Assembly (NCBI RefSeq): GCF_963678245.1
Contig: NZ_OY782767.1
Coordinates: forward strand, 930,001 to 994,000
Reading direction: 5' to 3'
Length of the DNA: 64,000 bases
From: an uncultured Sunxiuqinia sp.
Lineage (GTDB): Bacteria; Bacteroidota; Bacteroidia; Bacteroidales; Prolixibacteraceae
The position numbers were made by a program, and so were the translations under genes. Position 1 is the stretch's first letter; every line of letters begins with the position of its first letter. This document shows, piece after piece, positions 8,320-17,096 of this stretch. The notes under the pieces are model-generated. The model ran no database searches. It worked only from the letters and a program-made list of their open reading frames with translations, and was not told the origin of the DNA.

Positions 8320-9609
8320 ATGACAAAAATTAATCAATTAATTGAGAAAATAGATGGTGGAAATAATCCATTATTTCAGGAATTATACGGAACTAACAAA
8401 TCAACGCTAACTGATCAAGCTGGTCGCTATGCGAGCTTGATGAGTGAGTTTGAGAAGACATATGGTTCTGATGATGTTGATCTGTTCAGTTCTCCGGGAC
8501 GTACCGAAATTGGAGGAAACCACACCGATCATAACTATGGTCGTGTATTGGCAGGTGCAGTCAATTTGGACATGGCAGCTGTTGCAGCTAAAAACGGAAG
8601 CAATACCATTCGGATTAAATCAGTTGGATATCCAGAATTTCAGGTTGATCTTTCAGATTTAAGTATTGACGAATCACAGTTTTATACTTCTTCGTCACTG
8701 GTAAAAGGTATTTGTGCCCGAATGAAAGAAGTGGGATACGAAATTGGTGGTTTTGATGCTTGCATTGATGGACGCGTACCAAAAGGTTCCGGGCTGAGTT
8801 CATCTGCTTCTTTTGAAGTATTGGTGGGAGCTATTGTCAATAACCTGTTTAATGACGGAAAAATGGGCGGTGTCGAAAATGCAATCATCGGACAATGGGC
8901 TGAAAATAATTATTTCGGAAAACCTTGTGGTTTGATGGACCAAACAGCTTGCTCGGTTGGTGGCTTAATTACCATCGACTTTAAAGACCCTTCGAAACCA
9001 ATTGTAAAAGAAGTGGACTTTGATTTTGTTTCTACTGGCTTTTCACTGGTCATTACCGATGTTGGTGGCGGTCATGATGATCCTGCTTCACAAGCTGAAT
9101 ACGCTTCATTACCAACTGAGATGAAAGCTGTTGCCGCTGAACTTGGATCAGAGGTGTTGCGCGAAGTTACATTGGAACAAATCGTAGATAAAATTCCTGA
9201 AATTCGTAAAAAAACAGGTGATCGCGCTATTCTTCGAGCTTACCACTTCCAAGGAGATAATCAACGTGTTGTAGATCAGGTTGCCGCGTTGGAAAACAAT
9301 GATTTCGAAGCATTCCTGAAAATGGTTGTTGAATCGGGCTACAGCTCATACATGTATAATCAAAACATTTTTGATGTTGTTCATAAAGACGATCAAGTGG
9401 TGTCCTTAGGTTTGGCAATGAGCGAAATGGTGCTGAAAGGCTCAGGAGCATGGCGCGTTCACGGTGGTGGATTCGGTGGAACTATTCAGGCTTTTGTACC
9501 ACAAGACAAACTGCAAGAGTACGTTAAAACACTGGAACATATTTATGGCAAAGGAAAATGTCATACCTTGTTCATCCGTTCAAAAGGATCAGTTAAGCTA
9601 GAACTATAA
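8320..9609 (+). CDS. galK: Galactokinase
   Basis: This GHMP-family kinase phosphorylates alpha-D-galactose at C1 using ATP. It has 429 residues. The galactokinase signature GRTEIGGNHTDHNYG is at about 60-74. The GHMP ATP loop PKGSGLSSSASFEV is at about 157-170, and the C-terminal glycine motif VHGGGFGGT is at about 383-391. It is longer than E. coli GalK (382) because of an N-terminal extension of about 40 residues before the signature. It is the second gene of galT-galK-porter, with gaps of 15 and 30 bp. Confidence 0.95.
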   Translation: MTKINQLIEKIDGGNNPLFQELYGTNKSTLTDQAGRYASLMSEFEKTYGSDDVDLFSSPGRTEIGGNHTDHNYGRVLAGAVNLDMAAVAAKNGSNTIRIKSVGYPEFQVDLSDLSIDESQFYTSSSLVKGICARMKEVGYEIGGFDACIDGRVPKGSGLSSSASFEVLVGAIVNNLFNDGKMGGVENAIIGQWAENNYFGKPCGLMDQTACSVGGLITIDFKDPSKPIVKEVDFDFVSTGFSLVITDVGGGHDDPASQAEYASLPTEMKAVAAELGSEVLREVTLEQIVDKIPEIRKKTGDRAILRAYHFQGDNQRVVDQVAALENNDFEAFLKMVVESGYSSYMYNQNIFDVVHKDDQVVSLGLAMSEMVLKGSGAWRVHGGGFGGTIQAFVPQDKLQEYVKTLEHIYGKGKCHTLFIRSKGSVKLEL

Positions 9610-9639
9610 TTAGTAGAACTGATTATAAAACTATACAAA

Positions 9640-10848
9640 ATGAGCAAAAACAAGTATTTGTTTCCATTGATAGTCATGTCGGCTTTATTCTTTATGATCG
9701 GCTTTATGACTACCATGAACAACTCGATGATTGATTTTCTGAAAGAGGCTTTTAGATTGGATGCGCTTCCAAATGGTAAAATATTGAAGCAATTGCCAAA
9801 TTCGTTTTTTTACGGAATCTATGCCTTGTCTATTCCCATCGGTTTCCTAATTCACCGGATTGGGTATAAAAAAGGAGTGTTGTTGGGAGTCGGCTTGTTA
9901 ACTGCCGGGGTTTTAATGTGTATTCCACTAGTCGCAATTGGTTATATCCCATTTCTTTTTGGCGTAGCCGTTTTTGCATTTGGTATCGTTATTTTACAAG
10001 TGGTTGCCAATCCTTATGTGAATGCACTCGGATCCGAGAAAACAGCTGCTAGTCGTTTGACATTAGCCAATTTCCTAAATTCGGTTGCAACGGTTATTGC
10101 TCCTGTTTTTGTTTCATTGCTGATCATTTCGGATACCGGAGCAATGGAACCTACTAAAGTACAAAAGCCATTTATCGTGTTGGCAGTCATTGCTGCAGTG
10201 ATCCTAGTGCTTCTTTTCTTTATGAAACTTCCTGAAATAGAAGGTGAAGATAAAGACGTGGCTATGAAGCCAAAAAAATACAAATCGAGTGCATTTAAAT
10301 ATACACATGTTTGGTTAGGATCATTGGCAATTTTCTTTTACATGGGAGTAGAAATTGGCATCCCGAGTTTCTTCGCAGATTATACGAAGGAGTTGGGACT
10401 TAACTTGACGGTTGTTGAGCGTACCGATTGGCTGAAATATTATTGGGGAGGCTTAATGGTTGGACGACTTGCCGGTATTTTTATTCTACGGAAATTTACG
10501 GCACGTCAAATTCTTTCTCTCTGTGCTATTGGTGGAGCAATTTTAGTTGGTTCCTCACTTGTCCTTGGAGCAAACGCTTCACAATTGGCTCTGGTATTGT
10601 TTTTAGGAACCGGATTGTTCCATTCAATTATGTGGCCAACAATTTACAGCCTTGCTTTAGAAGATCTTGGACCTCACGCAAAGGTGGCATCAGGAGTCAT
10701 CTCAACTTCAGTTATCGGTGCTGCTGTTCTCACACCAATGATGGGAGCAATACAAGATAACCTGGGGTTGGTTGCTGCCGTTAGTACAATGTTTGTTTAT
10801 TATACCTATCTGATTTTCTTCGCCACAAAAGGTTCGAAAATTAGATAA
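9640..10848 (+). CDS. FucP/GluP-type MFS sugar:proton symporter
   Basis: This 402-residue inner-membrane protein has about 12 hydrophobic segments. The opening ALFFMIGFMTTMNNSMIDFLK and the VVANPYVNALG motif match the FHS (fucose-galactose-glucose:H+ symporter) branch of the major facilitator superfamily. As last gene of the galT-galK operon it most likely imports galactose, possibly glucose as well. A strong terminator follows within 25 bp. The name gluP is possible, but the substrate is inferred only from context. Confidence 0.88.
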   Translation: MSKNKYLFPLIVMSALFFMIGFMTTMNNSMIDFLKEAFRLDALPNGKILKQLPNSFFYGIYALSIPIGFLIHRIGYKKGVLLGVGLLTAGVLMCIPLVAIGYIPFLFGVAVFAFGIVILQVVANPYVNALGSEKTAASRLTLANFLNSVATVIAPVFVSLLIISDTGAMEPTKVQKPFIVLAVIAAVILVLLFFMKLPEIEGEDKDVAMKPKKYKSSAFKYTHVWLGSLAIFFYMGVEIGIPSFFADYTKELGLNLTVVERTDWLKYYWGGLMVGRLAGIFILRKFTARQILSLCAIGGAILVGSSLVLGANASQLALVLFLGTGLFHSIMWPTIYSLALEDLGPHAKVASGVISTSVIGAAVLTPMMGAIQDNLGLVAAVSTMFVYYTYLIFFATKGSKIR

Positions 10849-10870
10849 TACATACTACTCAATTAGGATG

Positions 10871-10902
10871 AAGGTCGGCAATTAAATTGCCGACCTTTTT
10901 TT
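10871..10902 (+). terminator. Terminator of the galT-galK-porter operon
   Basis: A perfect 12-bp stem (10871-10882 with 10886-10897), a 3-nt loop and a T run. It is the clearest intrinsic terminator in the window. Confidence 0.93.
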
Positions 10903-11006
10903 ATGAACTGTTTAACCCCGCGCCCAATTTTTTGCATTTAATCTCTCATTGGTCTTGACTTTTTAATAAAAATGATAACTTGCCTCGCAATAAACAGGTG
11001 CAATTT

Positions 11007-11915
11007 ATGTATGACATAATAGGTGATATACATGGGCAGGGAAGCATGTTAAAAGATCTGCTCAAATCGATGGGATATAAAGTGCAAAAAGGTGTTTACA
11101 AGCACGAATCACGAAAAGCTGTTTTTTTAGGCGACTTTATAAACCGCGGACCAGAAATTCTTGAAACAGTAAGAACAGTAAGAGCAATGGTTGAAGCGGG
11201 TAATGCCTTAGCCATTCTTGGAAATCACGAGTTAAATGCAATTGTTTTTGAGTTGAAAGATAAAGCCGGGAAACCCTTGTTTAAGCGACTACTGAAATAC
11301 CGAATGCCTCTAACTCAAACATTCAAAGAATTTGTTCATATTCCAGACGAATATAAAAGTCATATCAAATGGATGCGCACCCTTCCTATGTTTTTGGAAC
11401 TGGATAGCATTCGGATTGTGCATGCGTGTTGGGATGAACCAAGTATTAAAATCGTTAGGGATAATTATATCGAGGGACGATTGAAAAAGAGCGTACTCAA
11501 GCAGATTAGCAAAAATAGTAATGAAGTGTCGCAAGCTTTTTGGCAAACCTGCAAGGGGATTGACTTTAAACTTCCGAATGATTTATTAGTTTACGACGAA
11601 ACAGGACAGGCTCATCGAAGATTTCGAACCAAGTGGTGGTTGAACCCCAAAGGGATGAAATTTCAGGATCTTTCGCTAGAGAGCCGATTTGATTTACCTG
11701 CGTATACTATTCCACCAGAGATTAGCGGAGAACGCATTCCTTATGGAGAAGATGAGCCAATCGTATTTTTTGGCCACTATTGCCTGAAAAATGGCGATAA
11801 TATTTTTACTTCAAACCTTTGTTGTCTGGATTCCTGTGTGAGTCGTAAGGGTAAATTAGCTGCTTATCGATGGTCAGGAGAAAAAAAATTGATTCCTGAA
11901 AATATTGTGAAATAG
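11007..11915 (+). CDS. Calcineurin-like metallophosphatase (PrpE/diadenosine-tetraphosphatase type)
   Basis: The protein has 302 residues from ATG 11007; a TTG extension from 10980 is less likely. Metal-binding motifs of the PPP/calcineurin fold are in order: DIIGDIHGQ (3-11), FLGDFINRGP (about 45-54), ILGNHELNAI (about 80-89), VHACWDEP and a late FGHYC. This is the pattern of bacterial symmetrical Ap4A hydrolases and PrpE-like phosphatases. The substrate could be a phosphoprotein or a dinucleotide; the sequence does not decide. It stands between the gal terminator and the tRNA-Asp pair. Confidence 0.8.
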   Translation: MYDIIGDIHGQGSMLKDLLKSMGYKVQKGVYKHESRKAVFLGDFINRGPEILETVRTVRAMVEAGNALAILGNHELNAIVFELKDKAGKPLFKRLLKYRMPLTQTFKEFVHIPDEYKSHIKWMRTLPMFLELDSIRIVHACWDEPSIKIVRDNYIEGRLKKSVLKQISKNSNEVSQAFWQTCKGIDFKLPNDLLVYDETGQAHRRFRTKWWLNPKGMKFQDLSLESRFDLPAYTIPPEISGERIPYGEDEPIVFFGHYCLKNGDNIFTSNLCCLDSCVSRKGKLAAYRWSGEKKLIPENIVK

Positions 11916-12019
11916 TCGATATTGTTGATAGTTTATTGAAAACTAGATGGCTAAATTTTTCTCGAAAATCAGTTCGAATAGTAATTCTAAATTTGGATTG
12001 TTTTTTTTAATGTTTCCTA

Positions 12020-12049
12020 TTGCAGAGAAAAAAAGAAAGTATATATTTG
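12020..12049 (+). promoter_or_regulatory. Promoter of the tRNA-Asp pair
   Basis: TTG at 12020-12022, a 19-bp spacer, then TATATTTG at 12042-12049. This is an exact Bacteroidota -33/-7 promoter. The start site would be about 36 bp before the first tRNA. Confidence 0.75.
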
Positions 12050-12094
12050 CAGAGCCTTTTGAAAATAGCATTTCACAAGGGTTTTAGAGAAAAA

Positions 12095-12168
12095 GGTGGC
12101 GTAGTTCAGTTGGTTAGAATATCGGCCTGTCACGCCGAGGGTCGCGAGTTCGAGTCTCGTCGTCACCG
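12095..12168 (+). tRNA. tRNA-Asp (GTC), copy 1
   Basis: A 74-nt cloverleaf. The acceptor arm GGTGGCG pairs with CGTCACC (one G-T), the D arm carries AGTTGGTTAGA, the anticodon GTC is at 12129-12131, and the T arm has TTCGAGT. The discriminator is G. The 3' CCA is not encoded in full. Confidence 0.97.
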
Positions 12169-12242
12169 CAAGAAAAAGTTCTAAAATTATTAAAATAACA
12201 TTTCTAAATGAGTGGATTTCTACTCAAATATTTAGAGAAAAA

Positions 12243-12316
12243 GGTGGCGTAGTTCAGTTGGTTAGAATATCGGCCTGTCACGCCGAGGGTCGCGAGTTCG
12301 AGTCTCGTCGTCACCG
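12243..12316 (+). tRNA. tRNA-Asp (GTC), copy 2
   Basis: Identical in all 74 nt to copy 1 and 148 bp downstream of it. The 12 bp upstream (tttagagaaaaa) and 2 bp downstream are also duplicated. The anticodon GTC is at 12277-12279. The two copies are probably cotranscribed from the promoter at 12020 and end at the hairpin at 12324. Confidence 0.97.
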
Positions 12317-12323
12317 CATTTTT

Positions 12324-12351
12324 AAGCTGCTCAAATCGAGTGGCTTTTTTT
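12324..12351 (+). terminator. Terminator of the tRNA-Asp transcript
   Basis: A 9-bp stem (12324-12332 with 12338-12346) containing two G-U pairs, a 5-nt loop and a T run, directly after tRNA copy 2. Confidence 0.7.
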
Positions 12352-12496
12352 GTGTCGCTTGACTTGTATTATGTCTATTAGTGATTTAAGGACTCGCATT
12401 AAAATTATTTTATGAAGGTTCATGGAAAAAGAATGTGAGTTTCCCCTGAGGGGGATAACCTATTTAAAATACTCTAACGATCTTTATTTAAACCCA

Positions 12497-13000
12497 ATGA
12501 GCAAAAAATTTATACACAAAAGCATAATTGTAAATCCTATTGGTATGATTTATACGTCGCACACAACTATCGAAAATATGCCGATACAACCAGTAGGTGC
12601 CGCAGGAGTTGAAGGTGTGATTGAATTGAATACTGATTTGACAGAAGGACTGGCAGGTCTTGATGGTTTTTCGAACTTGATTTTAATTTATCATCTGCAT
12701 AAGGTTAATGGTTTTAAACTAACGGTGAAGCCATTTATGGACGATAAGATGCATGGTGTTTTTGCAACTCGTTCACCGAAACGCCCCAATGCCATTGGAA
12801 TTTCAATAGTGAAGCTGGTGAGGATAGTCGACAATAAGGTTTATTTTGAAGGAGCAGATATGCTCAACGAAACGCCACTGATTGACGTCAAACCTTTTTT
12901 TAGACAAACTGACAACAGGACAGACGCAGTTTCGGGATGGTTGGATGAGAAAGACGAACTAAAAGCTCATAGCCACCGGTCAGACGACCGTTTTAAATAA
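12497..13000 (+). CDS. trmO: tRNA (N6-threonylcarbamoyladenosine(37)-N6)-methyltransferase TrmO-like
   Basis: The chosen start is ATG 12497, giving 167 residues that open VNPIGMIYTSH as family members do. An upstream in-frame ATG at 12422 would add 25 residues without family character. The TrmO/UPF0066 fold is marked by GVFATRSPKRPNAIGIS (about 88-104), LDGFSNLILIYHLH and the late GADMLNETPLIDVKPF. TrmO uses SAM to methylate t6A at position 37 of some tRNAs. Here it is truncated relative to E. coli (235 residues), having only the catalytic domain. It follows the tRNA pair, but no operon link is evident. Confidence 0.88.
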   Translation: MSKKFIHKSIIVNPIGMIYTSHTTIENMPIQPVGAAGVEGVIELNTDLTEGLAGLDGFSNLILIYHLHKVNGFKLTVKPFMDDKMHGVFATRSPKRPNAIGISIVKLVRIVDNKVYFEGADMLNETPLIDVKPFFRQTDNRTDAVSGWLDEKDELKAHSHRSDDRFK

Positions 13001-13050
13001 AAATAGAGGCGAGAAATAGGCTTATCAAAAGGTTGATCGTTCATTCATGG

Positions 13051-13083
13051 AAAAAAAAGCAGACCAATAGGTTGATCTGCTTT
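13051..13083 (-). terminator. Terminator of transaldolase
   Basis: An 8-bp stem (13056-13063 with 13076-13083), extended by an inner 3-bp CAA/TTG pairing. On the minus strand it is followed by eight T. It lies 22 bp past the tal stop. Confidence 0.75.
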
Positions 13084-13105
13084 CCTCTAACTCAATATTT
13101 TAAAA

Positions 13106-14062
13106 TTATAGCTTTTGGCTAATTTTATCTTCGAGCTTAATGATGTCGGCTGCAAATTTACGAATACCTTCCGATAGCTTCTCTGTAGCCATGGCATCTT
13201 CATTCAACATCCAGCGGAAATCCTTTTCGTCTAAGGAAATTTTAGATTCGTTGTAGTCGCCCAAGTCTTTTTTGCTCAACTTCTGTTTCAATTCGCCCTC
13301 CGTTTCTTCAAGTTCTTTCAATAGTTTCGGCGAAATAGTCAACAGGTCGCAACCTGCCAACTCTTTAATTTCTCCAATGTTTCGGAAACTGGCACCCATA
13401 ACCTCCGTTTCATACCCATATTTCTTATAATATTTGTAAATGTCAGTTACTGACAATACACCCGGATCTTCAATTGCAGGAATGTCGTCAACACCTCGGC
13501 TTTGTTTGTACCAGTCGTAAATACGCCCTACAAATGGTGAAATCAACTGTACTTTAGCTTCTGCACAGGCAACAGCCTGAGCTTTAGTAAACAGTAGGGT
13601 TAAATTGCAATGAATATCTTCTTTCTCCAGAATTTCTGCCGCTTTAATGCCTTCCCATGTTGATGCAATTTTAATCAGAATTTTTTCTTTCGGAATCCCG
13701 GCATCAGCATATAATTTAATGAGTTGGTGTGCTTTTTCCACCGTAGCATTGGTGTCAAACGATAGGCGGGCATCCACTTCTGTAGAAACGCGCTTTGGAA
13801 CAATTTTCAGAATTTCAATACCAAAATTCACCGATAGTTTATCCATGCATAAACTGAGCTGTTCCTCTTTATTTTCTGCGTTTTCTTTCGCATATACAAT
13901 AGCCTGATCAATCAGGTTTTTATAACGATCATCGCCGGTAGCTGCTAAAATAAGAGACGGGTTGGTTGTTGCATCTCTTGGAGTAAAGGCTTTTATCGAT
14001 TCAAAATCGCCGGTGTCTGCTACGACTACCGTCATTTTTTTCAATTGTTCCAGTAAATTCAT
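13106..14062 (-). CDS. tal: Transaldolase
   Basis: This cytoplasmic enzyme of the non-oxidative pentose phosphate pathway transfers a dihydroxyacetone unit through a Schiff base. The start at 14062 ([20 protein letters not shown]) gives 318 residues, matching E. coli TalB (317); the open frame runs 24 codons further upstream without homology. Motifs: [13 protein letters not shown] (about 29-41), [12 protein letters not shown] with the Schiff-base lysine (about 130), [18 protein letters not shown] and [13 protein letters not shown]. It has its own terminator and is divergent from the next gene. Confidence 0.95.
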   Translation of the reverse strand: MNLLEQLKKMTVVVADTGDFESIKAFTPRDATTNPSLILAATGDDRYKNLIDQAIVYAKENAENKEEQLSLCMDKLSVNFGIEILKIVPKRVSTEVDARLSFDTNATVEKAHQLIKLYADAGIPKEKILIKIASTWEGIKAAEILEKEDIHCNLTLLFTKAQAVACAEAKVQLISPFVGRIYDWYKQSRGVDDIPAIEDPGVLSVTDIYKYYKKYGYETEVMGASFRNIGEIKELAGCDLLTISPKLLKELEETEGELKQKLSKKDLGDYNESKISLDEKDFRWMLNEDAMATEKLSEGIRKFAADIIKLEDKISQKL

Positions 14063-14227
14063 TTTTATTTTTATAATTGGGTTATTCCTTAATAACAGAT
14101 ATTTGCCTGTATAGTTTATGTCGTTAACTTGCATTATCTGTTTCCTACTTCAAACAAAACAAAGGGGTAAGTGTTGCTAAATGTTGGAAAGAACCAGTTT
14201 AAAAATACAAAAATCAAAACCGGACAT

Positions 14228-15628
14228 ATGTCAAAAACTCTCAGTACTAAAGAGAAGGCCGTTCATATAAATATAGATTCAGACTATTATGGGTCGATTG
14301 CAGAGATTGGTGGAGGCCAAGAAACTGCGCGACACCTTTTTCAGGCTGGAGGAGCTTCAAATACTGTTGCCAAAACAATTTCAGCATACGATAAAAGCTT
14401 TAGTGATCATTTTTACAATCAGGGTGCCCCAGCAAGATATGTAGCAGAAGACCGGGTGAAAAAGATGGTGGAATACGAATATAAAGAGTTACTAAAAATT
14501 CTGGATGATAAGATTGATCAAAAGTTTTTTGCATTCGCGAACACCGTAGAAACCCTTAATTATAATAAAACCAACCAGGGAAACGGTTGGCTTGGAATGG
14601 CAATTGAGGGATCGGAACGTAATAATCCCAACCGCATTTTTGTGCATGTGAAGCTGCTCGAAAACGATACGATTCTACAGCAATATAGCCTTGGAAGCTT
14701 GGGAGTTAACTTGATTCATGGAGGATTATTTGAATGGAAAGATCCTAGAAATATTTTATTGGCTCTGTTGGACAACCTTGGAACCGACCGATTGGAAGTA
14801 GATTATATTTATGTGGAAGGGCCAGACATGGAATGGGTGGATAACCGCATCCTGAACCTGATGTTGGTTAATCATAACATGACTCCGGCAATCATGTTCG
14901 ACAAGTCGGGCAAAGTACAACAGCCTTCCGACATGTTGTATAAAAAGAATGTTTTGCTAATGCGTGGTAATTTTAGGCCCGTGACCAATTTGGTCATCGA
15001 ATTTTTTGAAAAGAGCATGGATCTTTTTAAGCGCGATGAAGATTATAAACCAGATAACACCATTGCTTTTTGCGAAATTTCACTCAATAGCCTGATGCAA
15101 AATAAAAAGGTTGATGAAAAAGATTTTCTGCAACGGGTAGATCTGCTCAATATGGTTGGACAAAGCGTGATGGTTTCTCGTTTTAGCCGTTATTTTGAGC
15201 TGGTTAATTATTTCACCCAGTTTCAAATGATTAAGCTACGAATTGCGATGGGAATGCCAACCTTCGATATGATTTTCGATAGCTCGTTATACAATGATCT
15301 TCGGGGAGGTTTACTCGAATCTATTGGTGCTTTATTCCATGAAAATGTCAAGATTTACTTGTTTCCCTACATCAATCCAAAAACAGGAAAAGCCATTTAT
15401 CCTGATGAGTCACATTTTTCGGGTTCAAAAAAACTCTTATGGCAATACCTAAACGAAACACGCAAAGTTCTTCAACTAGAAGATTTGTCAGAACACGTCA
15501 TTCAACACACGCCTGATCATATCACCGAAATGATTCAAGCAGGAAATGAAGAGCTGAAAAACTATGTGCCAGAAAAAGCCTTTGTCCATATTAAAGAAAA
15601 TCAGCTGTTTGGATTTGGCGGAGCGTAA
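14228..15628 (+). CDS. Conserved Bacteroidota protein of unknown function
   Basis: The protein has 466 residues from ATG 14228 (MSKTLSTKEKAVHIN). I recognise a well-conserved family in this phylum marked by AEIGGGQETARHLFQAGGAS (about 24-43), AFANTVETLNY, YSLGSLGVNLIHG and GNFRPVTNLVIEFFEKS. Relatives often carry labels such as TonB-dependent receptor or nicotinate-nucleotide adenylyltransferase. Neither fits: there is no signal peptide, no TonB box, no barrel and no HxGH/ISSTxxR motif. It looks soluble and cytoplasmic. It is divergent from tal. The function is unknown. Confidence 0.75.
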   Translation: MSKTLSTKEKAVHINIDSDYYGSIAEIGGGQETARHLFQAGGASNTVAKTISAYDKSFSDHFYNQGAPARYVAEDRVKKMVEYEYKELLKILDDKIDQKFFAFANTVETLNYNKTNQGNGWLGMAIEGSERNNPNRIFVHVKLLENDTILQQYSLGSLGVNLIHGGLFEWKDPRNILLALLDNLGTDRLEVDYIYVEGPDMEWVDNRILNLMLVNHNMTPAIMFDKSGKVQQPSDMLYKKNVLLMRGNFRPVTNLVIEFFEKSMDLFKRDEDYKPDNTIAFCEISLNSLMQNKKVDEKDFLQRVDLLNMVGQSVMVSRFSRYFELVNYFTQFQMIKLRIAMGMPTFDMIFDSSLYNDLRGGLLESIGALFHENVKIYLFPYINPKTGKAIYPDESHFSGSKKLLWQYLNETRKVLQLEDLSEHVIQHTPDHITEMIQAGNEELKNYVPEKAFVHIKENQLFGFGGA

Positions 15629-15890
15629 ATCTTCAGGAGAGTAGCAATATAGTGTATATGGAAGGATTCCAACATTCCGAAAGGAATGTGGGATAAGCTG
15701 ATTTTCGAAGTAAATAATATCGAAAAAAATTTATATCCTAACTCTTTTCTATCGCATATAGTATAATCAACTGAGATAGCGTACCTTTGTAATCTGGATT
15801 AAGTTTTCTCTAAACTTTCCATCAAAAAAAGGCAGCTTAAATAAATAATCGTTCCATGTTTCAGTGAAGCTGGGAATAACTAAAAATGAT

Positions 15891-16094
15891 ATGATGAATG
15901 CAGAATTTGATTTGAGTAACTGGAGCAGTGTAGCGAATGAGTTAAAAAGAAGATATCCCCATTTGACCAACGCTGATTTGATGTGGAGGCATGAAACCAA
16001 AAGAGATTTCTATAAAATGATCGCTTCCGAATTAGGAATGACGACTAATGAACTGGAACAAATCATTACACAGCTGGAAAGCAAAAAACAGTAA
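15891..16094 (+). CDS. Small CsbD/YjbJ-like protein
   Basis: The protein has 67 residues from ATG 15891; a GTG start at 15864 is possible but less likely. The pattern NWSSVANELKRRYPHLTNADL followed by MIASELGMTTNELEQII resembles the CsbD/YjbJ stress-protein fold (W..L...L..KYP.LTDADL), but lacks its glycine-rich turn. It is charged and soluble. It precedes the cold-shock gene by 88 bp, which has its own promoter. CsbD proteins are stress-induced with no known biochemical role, so the assignment is tentative. Confidence 0.6.
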   Translation: MMNAEFDLSNWSSVANELKRRYPHLTNADLMWRHETKRDFYKMIASELGMTTNELEQIITQLESKKQ

Positions 16095-16131
16095 ATCAGG
16101 AGGTAAGTTTTCGAAAAAAATGCGAAAATGA

Positions 16132-16162
16132 TTTGTTTTCAAAATAAGTAACCGTATCTTTC
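16132..16162 (+). promoter_or_regulatory. Cold-shock gene promoter
   Basis: TTTG at 16132-16135, a 19-bp spacer, then TATCTTTC at 16155-16162 (one mismatch to TAnnTTTG). The predicted start leaves a leader of about 15 nt, short for a cold-shock gene. Confidence 0.65.
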
Positions 16163-16182
16163 GCCAAATTAATTTTATCAAG

Positions 16183-16374
16183 ATGAATAAAGGAACAGTT
16201 AAATTTTTTAATGAGTCGAAAGGCTTTGGTTTTATTAAAGATGCCGAATCAACAAAAGAGTATTTTGTACACGCAAACGGATTAAAAGAAAACATCAGCG
16301 AAAATGATGAAGTAACTTTTGATTTGGAAGAAGGCAGAAAAGGATTAAATGCAGTCAATGTTAAACTAGCATAG
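16183..16374 (+). CDS. Cold-shock domain protein (CspA family)
   Basis: A 63-residue single OB-fold RNA chaperone. The RNP1 motif KGFGFI (13-18) and RNP2 YFVHAN (28-33, the usual VFVH replaced) are in place, with the opening GTVKFFNESKGFGFI. It prevents mRNA secondary structure, in cold or in general growth. It is monocistronic between a matching promoter and a strong terminator. Confidence 0.93.
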   Translation: MNKGTVKFFNESKGFGFIKDAESTKEYFVHANGLKENISENDEVTFDLEEGRKGLNAVNVKLA

Positions 16375-16401
16375 TTTAGGTTACAACCCATTTAAATTAC
16401 A

Positions 16402-16428
16402 AGCCTCGCTAATAGCGAGGCTTTTTTT
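16402..16428 (+). terminator. Terminator of the cold-shock gene
   Basis: A perfect 10-bp stem AGCCTCGCTA / TAGCGAGGCT with a 1-nt nominal loop (in practice the inner pairs open) and seven T. Confidence 0.9.
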
Positions 16429-16478
16429 ATGCTTTAAAGTCTGATGACAGTTTCTTAATAAATCTGAGATTGATCTCT

Positions 16479-17096
16479 TCAGCAGTCTGTGTTAATAAGA
16501 ACCCAGTTTTTTTCAATACGCTTCGTAAGGTCATCAAATTTCTCGTGCCACTTGTTTGCAAATAACAAGCACTGGATTTTTATTGATCCATCAGAGATAC
16601 GATATACAACCGGATGATGACGATTGGGAAAGATTGTTTCAGCATCGTCAACCACCAATAGCTTTAGTTTGGTACATGGTATTCCAGTATTGCTTAAAAG
16701 TTCATTAATTCGTTTGGGCGTTCCAATTAAGATGTCAAGTCCTTCATAAATGGTATCCTTTTGATATTGTAAATTCCCCTGATCGAATACAGTAAACGTA
16801 CGCAGATTGGTGTGTTTTCCCAATAGTTCGAATTGTTCTTCCAGTTCAAAGGCTTTTTCTTTATTTCCAACTAAAACAATCGCTCGAGGTGCCTCTTCAA
16901 AGGCTTCTTTTAGCTGTTGAATTACGCCAATAACAATTGTTGTTGTCTTTCCCGATCCTTCTGGTGCTATCACAAGCAGGTCTGCACCGGATTTTATTTT
17001 AGGAATACAATCCGTTTGAATCTCTTTAGGCTCTTTGTCAAAACCTTGGTCAATAATTCCTGATACAAGTTCAGGATATAGCTTTTTTAATTTCAT
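16479..17096 (-). CDS. Half-length DEAD-box-like protein with degenerate motifs
   Basis: The protein has 205 residues, only the first RecA-like lobe of a DEAD-box helicase. Q-motif-like text (GFDKEPKEIQTDCIP) precedes a good Walker A APEGSGKTTT (about 43-52), and IGTPKRINELL (motif Ib) is present. Motif II reads VVDDAE instead of DEAD, and motif III (SAT) reads ANK in LLFANKWH. There is no second lobe, so helicase activity is unlikely; ATP or RNA binding is possible. The stop of mnmE and its ATG abut (TAAATG), implying translational coupling. No leftover C-terminal lobe is seen downstream, so it appears to be a stable short family and not a truncation. Confidence 0.8.
   Translation of the reverse strand: MKLKKLYPELVSGIIDQGFDKEPKEIQTDCIPKIKSGADLLVIAPEGSGKTTTIVIGVIQQLKEAFEEAPRAIVLVGNKEKAFELEEQFELLGKHTNLRTFTVFDQGNLQYQKDTIYEGLDILIGTPKRINELLSNTGIPCTKLKLLVVDDAETIFPNRHHPVVYRISDGSIKIQCLLFANKWHEKFDDLTKRIEKNWVLINTDC

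Noticed and set aside
14228-15628. TonB-dependent receptor or NMN adenylyltransferase label
   Set aside because: No signal peptide, plug, barrel, HxGH or ISSTxxR motif is present.
15672-15689. ACATTCC-GAAA-GGAATGT hairpin as a terminator of the 14228 gene
   Set aside because: It has a stable GAAA loop but no T run; its role cannot be decided, so no terminator is called.
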